DNA of 5,903 bases from the NCBI GenBank assembly GCA_020354085.1, contig CP070641.1, positions 570,517 through 576,419 on the forward strand. Reading direction: 5' to 3'. Source of the DNA: Pseudomonadota bacterium (GTDB lineage: Bacteria > Pseudomonadota > Gammaproteobacteria > Acidiferrobacterales > Sulfurifustaceae). Position 1 is the stretch's first letter; each line of letters starts with the position of its first letter. This document shows positions 1 through 5,903 of this stretch, piece after piece. Under the pieces are notes generated by a model that had not been told where the DNA came from, ran no database searches, and worked only from the letters and a program-made list of their open reading frames with translations. The position numbers and the translations under genes were made by a program.

Positions 1-74
1 TGCCGCGCACGACGCGACCCTAACCGGTTATCACGGTGTGAGGTTTCCGTGGCCACTGTTCTCAGGGACGTCTA
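1..74 (+). other. Upstream flank, no identified gene
   Basis: The 74 bases before the otsB start hold no gene I can recognise. Frame 3 closes at a TAA at 21-23. Frame 1 is open from the window edge to a TAG at 73-75 that shares its last base with the GTG start of otsB. Either could be the tail of an upstream gene, but both tails are too short to identify. The TAA lies inside a perfect 10-base palindrome (TAACCGGTTA, 21-30). I see no clear -35/-10 pair, so the promoter of the trehalose unit probably lies further upstream. Confidence 0.4.
64..68 (+). promoter_or_regulatory. Ribosome binding site of otsB (decides GTG start)
   Basis: AGGGA lies six bases before the GTG at 75, which is good Shine-Dalgarno spacing. 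The in-frame ATGs at 87 and 114 are 18 or more bases away and have no comparable purine run in front of them. This favours the GTG as the start. Confidence 0.6.
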
Positions 75-911
75 GTGAACCATCCAATGCCAACAACCGA
101 GAAGCACCGCACCATGCAAGCGCTGCAAGACCGCCTTCGCCTTTCAGATTTCTTTGCCACCTTGGCGCACGCCAGGCGCCGCGTTTTGATGCTCGATTAC
201 GACGGTACGCTCGCGCCGTTTCACGTCAATCCCGACGAGGCGATTCCCTACCCGGGTATGCGCGAGGCACTGGACGGGCTGATGGCCGCCGGCCACACGC
301 GCGTGGTGATCGTGAGCGGTCGCTGGACGCGCGATCTCCTGCCCTTACTCGGCCTCAAGCAGCAACCGGAAGTCTGGGGATCGCACGGGTGGGAGCAGCT
401 CAAGGCGAATGGCGAGTACGAGATCACACGCATCGATGAGAACGCGCTACGCCAACTCGTGACCGCGGACGATTGGGCCGCGGAGATCGAGGCCAAAGGT
501 GGGCGCTGCGAGCGCAAGCCCGCCAGTCTCGCCATTCACTGGCGCGGCCTGCCGACCAGCCAGGTCGCGGAGATTCGCCAGACCGTGTTCGAGAACTGGC
601 GCATGCAGGAATTGCACCATCACCTCGAATGGCACGACTTCGACGGCGGCATCGAATTGCGCGCACCCGGTCGGCACAAGGGCGACGCCGTTGACGCGAT
701 ACTGGCCGAAGAGGTCGCCGGTGTACCGGCCGCCTACTTGGGCGACGACGCGACCGATGAGAACGCCTTCAAGGCCATACGCGGTCGCGGCATCGGTGTC
801 TTGGTGCGCGCGCAATTTCGCCCGACGGCCGCGGATTTCTGGATTCGCCCGCCGCAGGAAATTCTCACCTTCCTGCGCGATTGGCGAACGGCCTGCGAGG
901 GTCAGCCATGA
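75..911 (+). CDS. otsB: Trehalose-6-phosphate phosphatase OtsB
   Basis: This cytoplasmic HAD-superfamily phosphatase turns trehalose 6-phosphate into trehalose and phosphate, the second step of the OtsA/OtsB pathway. The 278-residue product shows all the HAD motifs in order. Motif I is DYDGT at 41-45, with D41 the expected nucleophile and D43 the acid/base. Motif II is VSGR at 80-83, with S81. Motif III is K202 in HKGDAV, and motif IV is GDDATDE at 223-229, whose aspartates bind Mg2+. GSHGWE at 102-107 matches the GxHG element typical of OtsB. The cap domain lies roughly between residues 110 and 195. The length is close to that of other OtsB proteins (E. coli about 266). The GTG start at 75 is chosen for its ribosome binding site; ATG 87 is the alternative. 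The stop overlaps the start of the channel gene by four bases (ATGA), so the two are probably translationally coupled. No key residue is missing. Confidence 0.95.
   Translation: MNHPMPTTEKHRTMQALQDRLRLSDFFATLAHARRRVLMLDYDGTLAPFHVNPDEAIPYPGMREALDGLMAAGHTRVVIVSGRWTRDLLPLLGLKQQPEVWGSHGWEQLKANGEYEITRIDENALRQLVTADDWAAEIEAKGGRCERKPASLAIHWRGLPTSQVAEIRQTVFENWRMQELHHHLEWHDFDGGIELRAPGRHKGDAVDAILAEEVAGVPAAYLGDDATDENAFKAIRGRGIGVLVRAQFRPTAADFWIRPPQEILTFLRDWRTACEGQP
897..901 (+). promoter_or_regulatory. Ribosome binding site of the MscS-type gene
   Basis: GAGGG inside the last codons of otsB ends six bases before the ATG at 908. It supports that ATG over the upstream in-frame start at 881, which would extend the protein by nine residues into otsB. 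Confidence 0.6.
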
Positions 912-1969
912 ACGGGTTTGAACGCGTGTTCTTACTCAATCCACTAATCGATTGGGTGGTGGCCTTGGCGATCGCCATGACGCTTGCCGCTGCGCTCATC
1001 TTCGTCCGCCGCATTGCCGTAAAGCGGCTTAGTGCCTATGCGCGCCTAACGGATGTCGCGATTGACGATGCCTTGGCCGAAGGGCTTTCCGCCACCAAGC
1101 GTGTGTTTCTGGTAATCGTGGGGCTTTACGTTGGGGCACAGTACCTGGCGCTCACACCCAAGGCGACCAAGTTCGTCGACTCGGTGATGGTGATTGCGCT
1201 GCTGGTGCAGGCGGCGTTCTGGGCGAATCGCAGCATCGCCATGTGGCTCAAGTGCTACGTGCGCGACAAGCGACAGACCGACGCGGCCGGCGCAACCACG
1301 GTAGCCGTGCTCGGCTTCATTGCGCGCGTGGCGGTTTGGGCGCTGGTGTCGCTCATGATCCTCGACAACCTGGGCTTCAACATCACCGCCCTGGTGGCGA
1401 GCCTGGGCATCGGCGGTATTGCGGTTGCGCTCGCCGTGCAAAACATACTCGGGGATATTTTCGCTTCGTTGTCGATCGCGCTCGACAAGCCCTTCGTGAT
1501 CGGGGACTTCATCATCGTCGGCGACCAACTCGGTACAGTGGAATATATCGGGCTCAAGACCACGCGCCTGCGCAGCCTCTCCGGCGAGCAAATCATCTTT
1601 TCCAACGCCGACCTGCTCAACAGCCGCGTCCGCAACTACAAGCGCATGAGCGAGCGGCGCGTGCTGTTCCGATTCGGCGTCACCTATCAAACCCCGGCCG
1701 AGAAGCTCGAGCGCATTCCGGGGATCGTGGCGGAGATCATTCAGGCGCAAGCCCAGACACGCTTCGATCGTGCGCACTTCCAGGGGTTCGGCGACTCCTC
1801 CCTCGACTTCGAGGTGGTCTATTACGTGCTCGATCGTGACTACAACGTCTACATGAATATCCAACAGGCGATCAATCTCGCGCTGTTCCGACGCCTCGCC
1901 GACGAAGGCGTGGAGTTCGCCTACCCGACGCGCACACTGCACCTGGTGGGCGCGCCGCAGGCCGGGTGA
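908..1969 (+). CDS. MscS-family mechanosensitive channel, five-helix type
   Basis: This is an inner-membrane channel of the MscS family. Such channels open under membrane tension and release small solutes during hypo-osmotic shock. The 353-residue product has hydrophobic segments at about 15-34, 66-84, 92-106, 132-152 and 158-190. The last is the pore helix, rich in Gly and Ala (ASLGIGGIAVALAVQN, 164-179). It is followed by the conserved KPFVIGDFI stretch (194-202) that opens the cytoplasmic beta domain. The rest (about 203-345) matches the MscS vestibule, including GTVEYIGLKTTRLRS (209-223) and IIFSNADLLNSRVRN (229-243). By alignment from memory, the E. coli MscS gate residues L105 and L109 correspond to I171 and L175. 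The kink glycine G113 corresponds to N179, a replacement seen in many homologues. Length and helix number resemble YnaI more than the 286-residue, three-helix MscS. The start is ATG 908, overlapping the otsB stop; otsA follows after one base. Placement between the trehalose genes suggests a role in osmotic release. Which ions or solutes pass cannot be read from the sequence. Confidence 0.92.
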   Translation: MNGFERVFLLNPLIDWVVALAIAMTLAAALIFVRRIAVKRLSAYARLTDVAIDDALAEGLSATKRVFLVIVGLYVGAQYLALTPKATKFVDSVMVIALLVQAAFWANRSIAMWLKCYVRDKRQTDAAGATTVAVLGFIARVAVWALVSLMILDNLGFNITALVASLGIGGIAVALAVQNILGDIFASLSIALDKPFVIGDFIIVGDQLGTVEYIGLKTTRLRSLSGEQIIFSNADLLNSRVRNYKRMSERRVLFRFGVTYQTPAEKLERIPGIVAEIIQAQAQTRFDRAHFQGFGDSSLDFEVVYYVLDRDYNVYMNIQQAINLALFRRLADEGVEFAYPTRTLHLVGAPQAG

Positions 1970-1970
1970 C

Positions 1971-3476
1971 ATGGTCGGCGGCCGCCGCAGCGGGTTGATC
2001 GTCGCCTCCAATCGGCTGCCGGTTGTCGTCGCCCCCGCCGCGAACGGCGATTACACCCTCACGCGTGGTGGTGGCGGCCTAATCACAGCCCTGCTGCCAG
2101 TATTGCGCAACCGCGGTGGTATATGGGTCGGCTGGCCTGGCATCTGCGGCGAGCCGCCGGGCCTGGATCGGTTGCTCGAATCGGCGGGCCGCGAGGCCGG
2201 CTACGGTCTGCAGGCCGTGACCTTGAACGAAGACGAGGAACGCAAGTTCTACCAGGGTTTCTCTAACGAGATCGTGTGGCCCTTGTTTCATGATCTGCAT
2301 TCGCTTTGCACCTTCGATCCGAGCTACTGGCAAACCTATCAAACAGTCAATCGCCGCTATGCCGAAGTGCTGGCGCGCAATTGCACCGACGGCGACTTCG
2401 TGTGGGTGCACGACTACCACCTCATGAACGTCGCGCAGGAACTGCATGCCATCGGCGTGCACGCCAAGACGGCCTTCTTCCTGCACATCCCGTTTCCGTC
2501 GGTCGACATCTTTACCAAACTGCCGTGGCGGTTTCAGGTGCTGCATGCGCTGCTCGAGTACGACCTGATCGGATTCCAGACCCTGCGCGACCGCCGCAAC
2601 TTCCTCGACTGCGTGAGGCATCTCATGAAAGATGTCACGCTCCACGGGCGCGGCCAGCAAGTCGTCACAGTTACCGGTCCGTCACACCAGGTACGCGTCG
2701 GCAATTTTCCGATCAGCATCGACTTCAATGATTTCGTCAAACGCGCGGCTGCCGCCGAGGTCAGCGCCAGGGTCCAAGAGCTCAAGGCCTTGCTGCCCGA
2801 GCACCAACTTATACTCGGTGTCGATCGGCTCGATTACACCAAGGGCATCCCGGAGCGCCTGGCAGCCTTTCGCCACGCCCTGCGGCATTACCCGGAGCTG
2901 CATGAGCGCGTCACCCTGATTCAGGTCGTCGTCCCTTCGCGCGCCGACATCCCCGAATACAACAGCCTCAAGACCCAGATCGAGGGCCTAGTAGGGGAAA
3001 TCAACGGGGAGTTCACGCGCCCGGGCGGCTGGGTACCGATCCACTATGCCTACCGCAACCTAACGCGCCTAGATCTGCTCGCCTACTACCGCACCGCGCA
3101 GATCGCGCTGGTCACGCCGCTCAAGGACGGCATGAACCTGGTGGCCAAGGAGTACTGCGCCTGTTCGATCGAAGAAGACTCCACACTCATTCTTTCCGAG
3201 TTTGCCGGCGCGGCCGCCGAGCTGCAGCGCGGCGCGCTGTTGGTGAACCCGTATGACGTCGAAGGCGTGGCCGACGCCATCTACCACGCCTACGCCATGC
3301 CCAAGCGCGAAAGGCGCGCACGCATGCGTCGGCTGCGCCGCACGATTCGCGAGCACGACATCTTTTGGTGGGTCGACAGCTTCCTGCGTGCCGCCATCGC
3401 CAAGGACCTGTCGGCCTTCCCCGCACCGCGGGACTACGTACCGAGCACCGACGAGCCCGAGCTGCTCCCGTTTTGA
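1971..3476 (+). CDS. otsA: Trehalose-6-phosphate synthase OtsA
   Basis: This cytoplasmic GT-B glycosyltransferase of family GT20 joins glucose from UDP-glucose to glucose 6-phosphate, giving trehalose 6-phosphate for OtsB. The 501 residues carry the family signatures in order: SNRLP (13-17), GGGGL (33-37), WVGWPG (52-57), FYQGFSNEIVWPLFH (93-107), VHDYHLM (146-152), HIPFP (172-176), GVDRLDYTKG (283-292, with R286 and K291 as phosphate-contacting residues in the E. coli enzyme) and TPLKDGMNLVAKE (382-394, with D386 and E394 for donor binding). E. coli OtsA has 474 residues; the extra length here is mostly in the C-terminal tail (about 480-501). The ATG at 1971 places SNRLP near the N-terminus, as in the family. 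The ribosome binding site is weak (GGGTGA runs up to one base before the ATG), and only one base separates it from the stop of the channel gene. Reinitiation after that gene is therefore likely. Use of UDP-glucose rather than ADP- or GDP-glucose is assumed from the family. Confidence 0.96.
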   Translation: MVGGRRSGLIVASNRLPVVVAPAANGDYTLTRGGGGLITALLPVLRNRGGIWVGWPGICGEPPGLDRLLESAGREAGYGLQAVTLNEDEERKFYQGFSNEIVWPLFHDLHSLCTFDPSYWQTYQTVNRRYAEVLARNCTDGDFVWVHDYHLMNVAQELHAIGVHAKTAFFLHIPFPSVDIFTKLPWRFQVLHALLEYDLIGFQTLRDRRNFLDCVRHLMKDVTLHGRGQQVVTVTGPSHQVRVGNFPISIDFNDFVKRAAAAEVSARVQELKALLPEHQLILGVDRLDYTKGIPERLAAFRHALRHYPELHERVTLIQVVVPSRADIPEYNSLKTQIEGLVGEINGEFTRPGGWVPIHYAYRNLTRLDLLAYYRTAQIALVTPLKDGMNLVAKEYCACSIEEDSTLILSEFAGAAAELQRGALLVNPYDVEGVADAIYHAYAMPKRERRARMRRLRRTIREHDIFWWVDSFLRAAIAKDLSAFPAPRDYVPSTDEPELLPF

Positions 3477-3574
3477 ATGCTCCGCGCCTACCCTGAAGCC
3501 ATGAGGGCGTGCGTGCCCGTTGCCTCTCAGGATATGATCGCGTCGCGCCAACGATCGATCCCTCGGAACTCTTC
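3477..3574 (+). other. Intergenic region otsA-pyrD
   Basis: These 98 bases separate the trehalose unit from pyrD. Short inverted pairs exist (CCCT 3491-3494 with AGGG 3504-3507; GGGC 3505-3508 with GCCC 3515-3518; GATCG 3536-3540 with CGATC 3552-3556). None has a long stem or a T run, so I do not call a terminator. The region holds one possible -10 box for pyrD. Confidence 0.5.
3533..3538 (+). promoter_or_regulatory. Possible -10 box of the pyrD promoter
   Basis: TATGAT differs from the sigma-70 consensus TATAAT at one position. Transcription would begin near 3545, about 30 bases before the proposed TTG start of pyrD. No good -35 lies 16-18 bases upstream (TGCGTG at 3510-3515 is poor), so this is tentative. 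Confidence 0.35.
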
Positions 3575-4663
3575 TTGTTTTATCGCCTGATTCGACCGCT
3601 GCTGTTCCTGTTCGATCCGGAAACGGTGCATCGGGCGACGTTCGCCGCGCTGCGCGCTCTCTATGCGCTGCCCGGCACCCGCACCGTCGTGCGCCGCCTA
3701 GTCGGCGCACGCGTGCCAACCCTGCCCTTGGAACTCATGGGCATGAAGCTCAAGAACCCCATCGGGCTGGCCGCCGGGCTCGACAAGAACGCCGAATGTC
3801 CGCAGGCCTTCGCCGATTGCGGTTTCGGCTGGCTAGAAGTCGGCACGGTGACACCGCGCCCGCAGCCCGGTAATCCGCGTCCACGCCTGTTTCGGCTCAC
3901 GCCGGCCGGCGCCATCATCAACCGCATGGGTTTCAACAACGCCGGGATGGCCCTGTTGCTCGATCATCTGTATCGCGCCGAGATCGGTTGCCCGGTCGGC
4001 ATCAACATTGGCAAGAACAAAGACACACCCAATGAAGAGGCGATACAGGACTACCTCACTTGTTTGCGCGCCGTCTATCCGCACGCCGACTATGTCACCG
4101 TCAACATCTCATCGCCCAACACGCCGGGGTTGCGCGAGCTGCAAGACGCCGACCAGCTCGATACCCTGTTGGCCACACTCAAGGCCGAGCAAGCGAAGTT
4201 GCATGCCTCGCACGGCCGCTACGTACCAATCGCGCTCAAGATCGCGCCCGACCTGAGCAATGAACAAATCGAAGCAATCGCCTCACTGCTGCTCAATCAC
4301 CGCTTCGATGCCGTGATCGCCACCAACACCACGATTACGCGTCCAGGCATCGAAGGCGATCTGTCTACGCACGAGGCCGGCGGTTTGAGCGGCCGGCCGC
4401 TGCGACCACTCGCCACCGAAATCATTCACAGGCTCTATCGCATACTTCAAGGCCGCGTTCCGATCATCGGCGTCGGCGGTATCGAGAGCGCGGATGACGC
4501 TTGGGAAAAACTCGTGGCCGGTGCCGAAGCCCTGCAGATCTACACCGGGTTTATCTACAAGGGTCCAGACATCGTTCGCGAGATCGTGGCCGGTCTCGCT
4601 GTCCGCGTGCGTGCAAGCGGCTGCGCCACGCTCGCCGAGGCAATCGCCAAGTCGCGGGCCTAA
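3575..4663 (+). CDS. pyrD: Dihydroorotate dehydrogenase (quinone), class 2
   Basis: This FMN enzyme oxidises dihydroorotate to orotate in pyrimidine synthesis and passes the electrons to membrane quinone. It sits on the cytoplasmic face of the inner membrane. Counting from TTG 3575 (362 residues), residues 1 to about 40 form the N-terminal helical extension typical of class 2 (FYRLIRPLLFLFDPETVH), which contacts membrane and quinone. The FMN barrel follows: AAGLDKN (66-72, K71), EVGTVTPRPQPGNPRPRLFR (88-107), NRMGFNN (116-122), GINIGKN (142-148), VNISSPNTPGLR (176-187, with S180 matching the catalytic base Ser175 of E. coli), LKIAPDLS (221-228, K222), ATNTT (249-253), GGLSGRPL (269-276), GVGGI (299-303) and YTGFIYKGP (323-331). 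The catalytic Ser, rather than Cys, confirms class 2. The only other in-frame start, GTG 3509, adds 22 residues unlike the family and has no spaced ribosome binding site. TTG has a weak GGA seven bases upstream. E. coli PyrD has 336 residues, so this one is slightly long at the C-terminus. Confidence 0.93.
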   Translation: MFYRLIRPLLFLFDPETVHRATFAALRALYALPGTRTVVRRLVGARVPTLPLELMGMKLKNPIGLAAGLDKNAECPQAFADCGFGWLEVGTVTPRPQPGNPRPRLFRLTPAGAIINRMGFNNAGMALLLDHLYRAEIGCPVGINIGKNKDTPNEEAIQDYLTCLRAVYPHADYVTVNISSPNTPGLRELQDADQLDTLLATLKAEQAKLHASHGRYVPIALKIAPDLSNEQIEAIASLLLNHRFDAVIATNTTITRPGIEGDLSTHEAGGLSGRPLRPLATEIIHRLYRILQGRVPIIGVGGIESADDAWEKLVAGAEALQIYTGFIYKGPDIVREIVAGLAVRVRASGCATLAEAIAKSRA

Positions 4664-4755
4664 TTCGCGCACTATTTCAAGATTCTTAGAGCAGCGGGAA
4701 TCAGCGCGATCCTTGCGACGTTCGACGCAGGTCGCCGTCTCGGTACACTAGCGCC
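4664..4755 (+). other. Intergenic region pyrD to lipoprotein gene
   Basis: This 92-base gap has no coding content I can support and no T-run hairpin that would mark a pyrD terminator. A five-base inverted pair, GCGAC 4715-4719 and GTCGC 4731-4735 with an 11-base loop, lies just upstream of the putative promoter. It may be chance. Confidence 0.45.
4744..4749 (+). promoter_or_regulatory. Possible -10 box, leaderless transcript of the lipoprotein gene
   Basis: TACACT matches TATAAT at four of six positions. It ends six bases before the ATG at 4756, so transcription would begin at or within a base or two of the A of the start codon. No purine-rich ribosome binding site lies in between, which agrees with a leaderless mRNA. 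A 17-base spacer leads back to TTCGAC (4721-4726), only a weak -35. Confidence 0.4.
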
Positions 4756-5903
4756 ATGACAGTGGTCCGTCTGCTGCGTGCAGCGCTTGCGGCGTGGCTT
4801 ATCGCCCCGCTCGCGACCGGTTGCGCGAGCCTGTATTTCGACGACGCTGGCCCGCCGCCGGACAGCGCGCAACACGAACTCGCGCGCTGGCCGTACCAGG
4901 ATTACTGGCACGGAATAGTGTTCAATGGCGCCAAGATTGGCTTTTCGCACGTGCGCCTGGCGCCGGCCGCCAATGCACCTGGCCTATATGAAATCGAATC
5001 GCGCGCCACCTTCACCCTGCGCTTCTTGGGGCTCGAGAAGCGCTTTCAACTCGCCTCACGTGACGTCGTACACGCGGACTTAACGCTTGTACGTTTCACG
5101 ACCGACACCGTCATGGATGGCAACGAGCGCCAGGTGACCGGTGCCTACAACGGACGCGTGCTCAGCACCACCGTTACCGATCGCGACCAACTTACCGAGC
5201 AATCCTTCGACGTTGCCGGGCCGCTCTATCCCGCCAGTGTCTTGCATCTTTACCCGACCTTGCACGGCCTCAAGCTCGGACGCCAGCATCGCTATACCGT
5301 CTACGACAGCGAGCTGCAGCAGCTCGCGAGCGTGGAACAGGTTGTCGAGGCCTACGAGCGCAGCGAGCTATTCGAGGGTAGCGCCTTTCGCATCGCCACC
5401 CGCATGCGCGGCCACAGCACCACGACCTGGATCAATACCCAGGGGCTGCCGGTTTTCGAGCTAGCGTTGAACGGCGTGCTGATCGCAGCACTGGAGAATG
5501 AGGAGTCTGCCAAGCGCTACCTAGTCGCGGCAAGCCTCAGCAAACAAGACGTCTTGCTCGACTTCAGCCTGGTTCGACTCGATCGCCCGATCGCTGATCC
5601 GCTCACGCGTGACGCCCTTACGGTAATCGTGAGCGGCTTGGATGCGAACAACATGCCGCCACCTGAACTCCGCCAGCGTTGCAGGTCGGCTGCGGACAAT
5701 ATCGTTTGTGAGCTGCGCCGTATTACGCCGGATGCCAACGCGCGCGCGACATCGATGACCGAATCCCGCTATCTTGAGCCCAGCTCAGTGGCGCCCAGCG
5801 TGCACCCGCGCATCAAACAACTCGCGGAAAGTATCGCCGCGAACACGGGCTCACCGCTGCCGCAAGTCGAACGTATTGTTGCATGGATCAAGCACAACGT
5901 GGC
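4756..5903 (+). CDS. Lipoprotein, probable transglutaminase-like family, 3' end cut off
   Basis: The frame is open from ATG 4756 through the window end (382 complete codons, no stop). Residues 1-22 form a signal peptide (R5 and R8, then a hydrophobic run), ending in LATGC, a lipobox with C23 as the lipidated cysteine. Residue 24 is Ala rather than Asp, so outer-membrane sorting is expected. A domain from about 45 to 280 opens with WHGIVFNGAKIGFSH (51-65). This resembles the 'G-x-x-x-x-G-x-K-[IV]-G-[FY]-S-H' opening I recall from periplasmic proteins with a C-terminal transglutaminase-like domain. Two cysteines, C309 and C318, could form a disulphide. The last 30 residues (IKQLAESIA from 353, then VERIVAWIKHNV up to 382) look like the helices that begin a transglutaminase-like fold. 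The Cys-His-Asp triad would lie beyond the window, so activity cannot be judged. I do not recognise a named gene. No link to pyrimidine or trehalose metabolism is visible apart from position. Confidence 0.75.
   Translation, partial: MTVVRLLRAALAAWLIAPLATGCASLYFDDAGPPPDSAQHELARWPYQDYWHGIVFNGAKIGFSHVRLAPAANAPGLYEIESRATFTLRFLGLEKRFQLASRDVVHADLTLVRFTTDTVMDGNERQVTGAYNGRVLSTTVTDRDQLTEQSFDVAGPLYPASVLHLYPTLHGLKLGRQHRYTVYDSELQQLASVEQVVEAYERSELFEGSAFRIATRMRGHSTTTWINTQGLPVFELALNGVLIAALENEESAKRYLVAASLSKQDVLLDFSLVRLDRPIADPLTRDALTVIVSGLDANNMPPPELRQRCRSAADNIVCELRRITPDANARATSMTESRYLEPSSVAPSVHPRIKQLAESIAANTGSPLPQVERIVAWIKHNV

Noticed and set aside
21..30. Perfect palindrome TAACCGGTTA
   Set aside because: It is a single 10-base palindrome with no second copy seen nearby and no known regulator assigned, so it is noted only as part of the upstream flank.
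38..439. Plus-strand ORF (133 residues) overlapping the start of otsB
   Set aside because: It runs in another frame through the conserved HAD motif I region of otsB and has a disordered, Arg-rich product.
1243..1839. Plus-strand ORF (198 residues) inside the channel gene
   Set aside because: It is an out-of-frame shadow of the channel gene with an Arg/Ala/His-rich, motif-free product.
1046..2011. Long minus-strand ORF (321 residues) opposite the channel gene
   Set aside because: It lies antisense to a clear MscS-family gene. Its composition is what GC-rich codon use gives on the opposite strand, and it matches no family I know.
3491..3518. Possible terminator after otsA
   Set aside because: The competing inverted pairs have four-base stems and no T run follows.
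3534..3590. Possible 18-residue leader peptide before pyrD
   Set aside because: AGGA is only one base from its ATG, the ATG lies inside the putative -10 box so it could not be in that transcript, and the peptide lacks attenuator features.
3069..3719. Minus-strand ORF (216 residues) spanning the otsA-pyrD junction
   Set aside because: It is antisense to the conserved end of otsA and start of pyrD, its product is Arg-rich and low in motif content, and I see no ribosome binding site that supports it.
4715..4735. GCGAC/GTCGC inverted pair as an operator
   Set aside because: Five-base arms with an 11-base gap are expected by chance in GC-rich DNA, and I know no regulator with this site.

Overview
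The window is a GC-rich stretch (about 60% or more by eye) from a Gram-negative bacterium. All five genes are on the + strand. The class 2 (quinone-linked) dihydroorotate dehydrogenase, the outer-membrane-type lipoprotein signal and the protein wording all fit a proteobacterium, most likely a gammaproteobacterium. I cannot name a genus.

Left block (about 75-3476): a tightly packed three-gene unit for osmotic adaptation. Trehalose-6-phosphate phosphatase (otsB, GTG start at 75) overlaps the next gene by ATGA at 908-911. That gene is a five-helix MscS/YnaI-like mechanosensitive channel. It ends one base before the ATG of trehalose-6-phosphate synthase (otsA, 1971-3476). OtsA joins UDP-glucose and glucose-6-phosphate, and OtsB removes the phosphate to give the compatible solute trehalose. 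The channel encoded between them would release solutes when osmolarity falls. The cassette therefore pairs solute build-up with a solute release valve. The first 74 bases hold no gene I can identify. They may contain the tail of an upstream gene.

Right block (about 3477-5903): a 98-base gap with a possible -10 box leads to pyrD (start probably TTG 3575, stop 4663), the membrane-associated pyrimidine biosynthesis enzyme. A 92-base gap with a TACACT box placed for a leaderless transcript leads to an unfinished ORF (4756 to the window end). This ORF encodes a lipoprotein that appears to run into a transglutaminase-like domain at its truncated C-terminal end.

I saw no RNA gene, insertion sequence, CRISPR array, attachment site or convincing terminator. 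The genes belong to known families. The points most worth a second look are the otsB-mscS-otsA arrangement, the start sites of pyrD and the lipoprotein, and the identity of the truncated lipoprotein.
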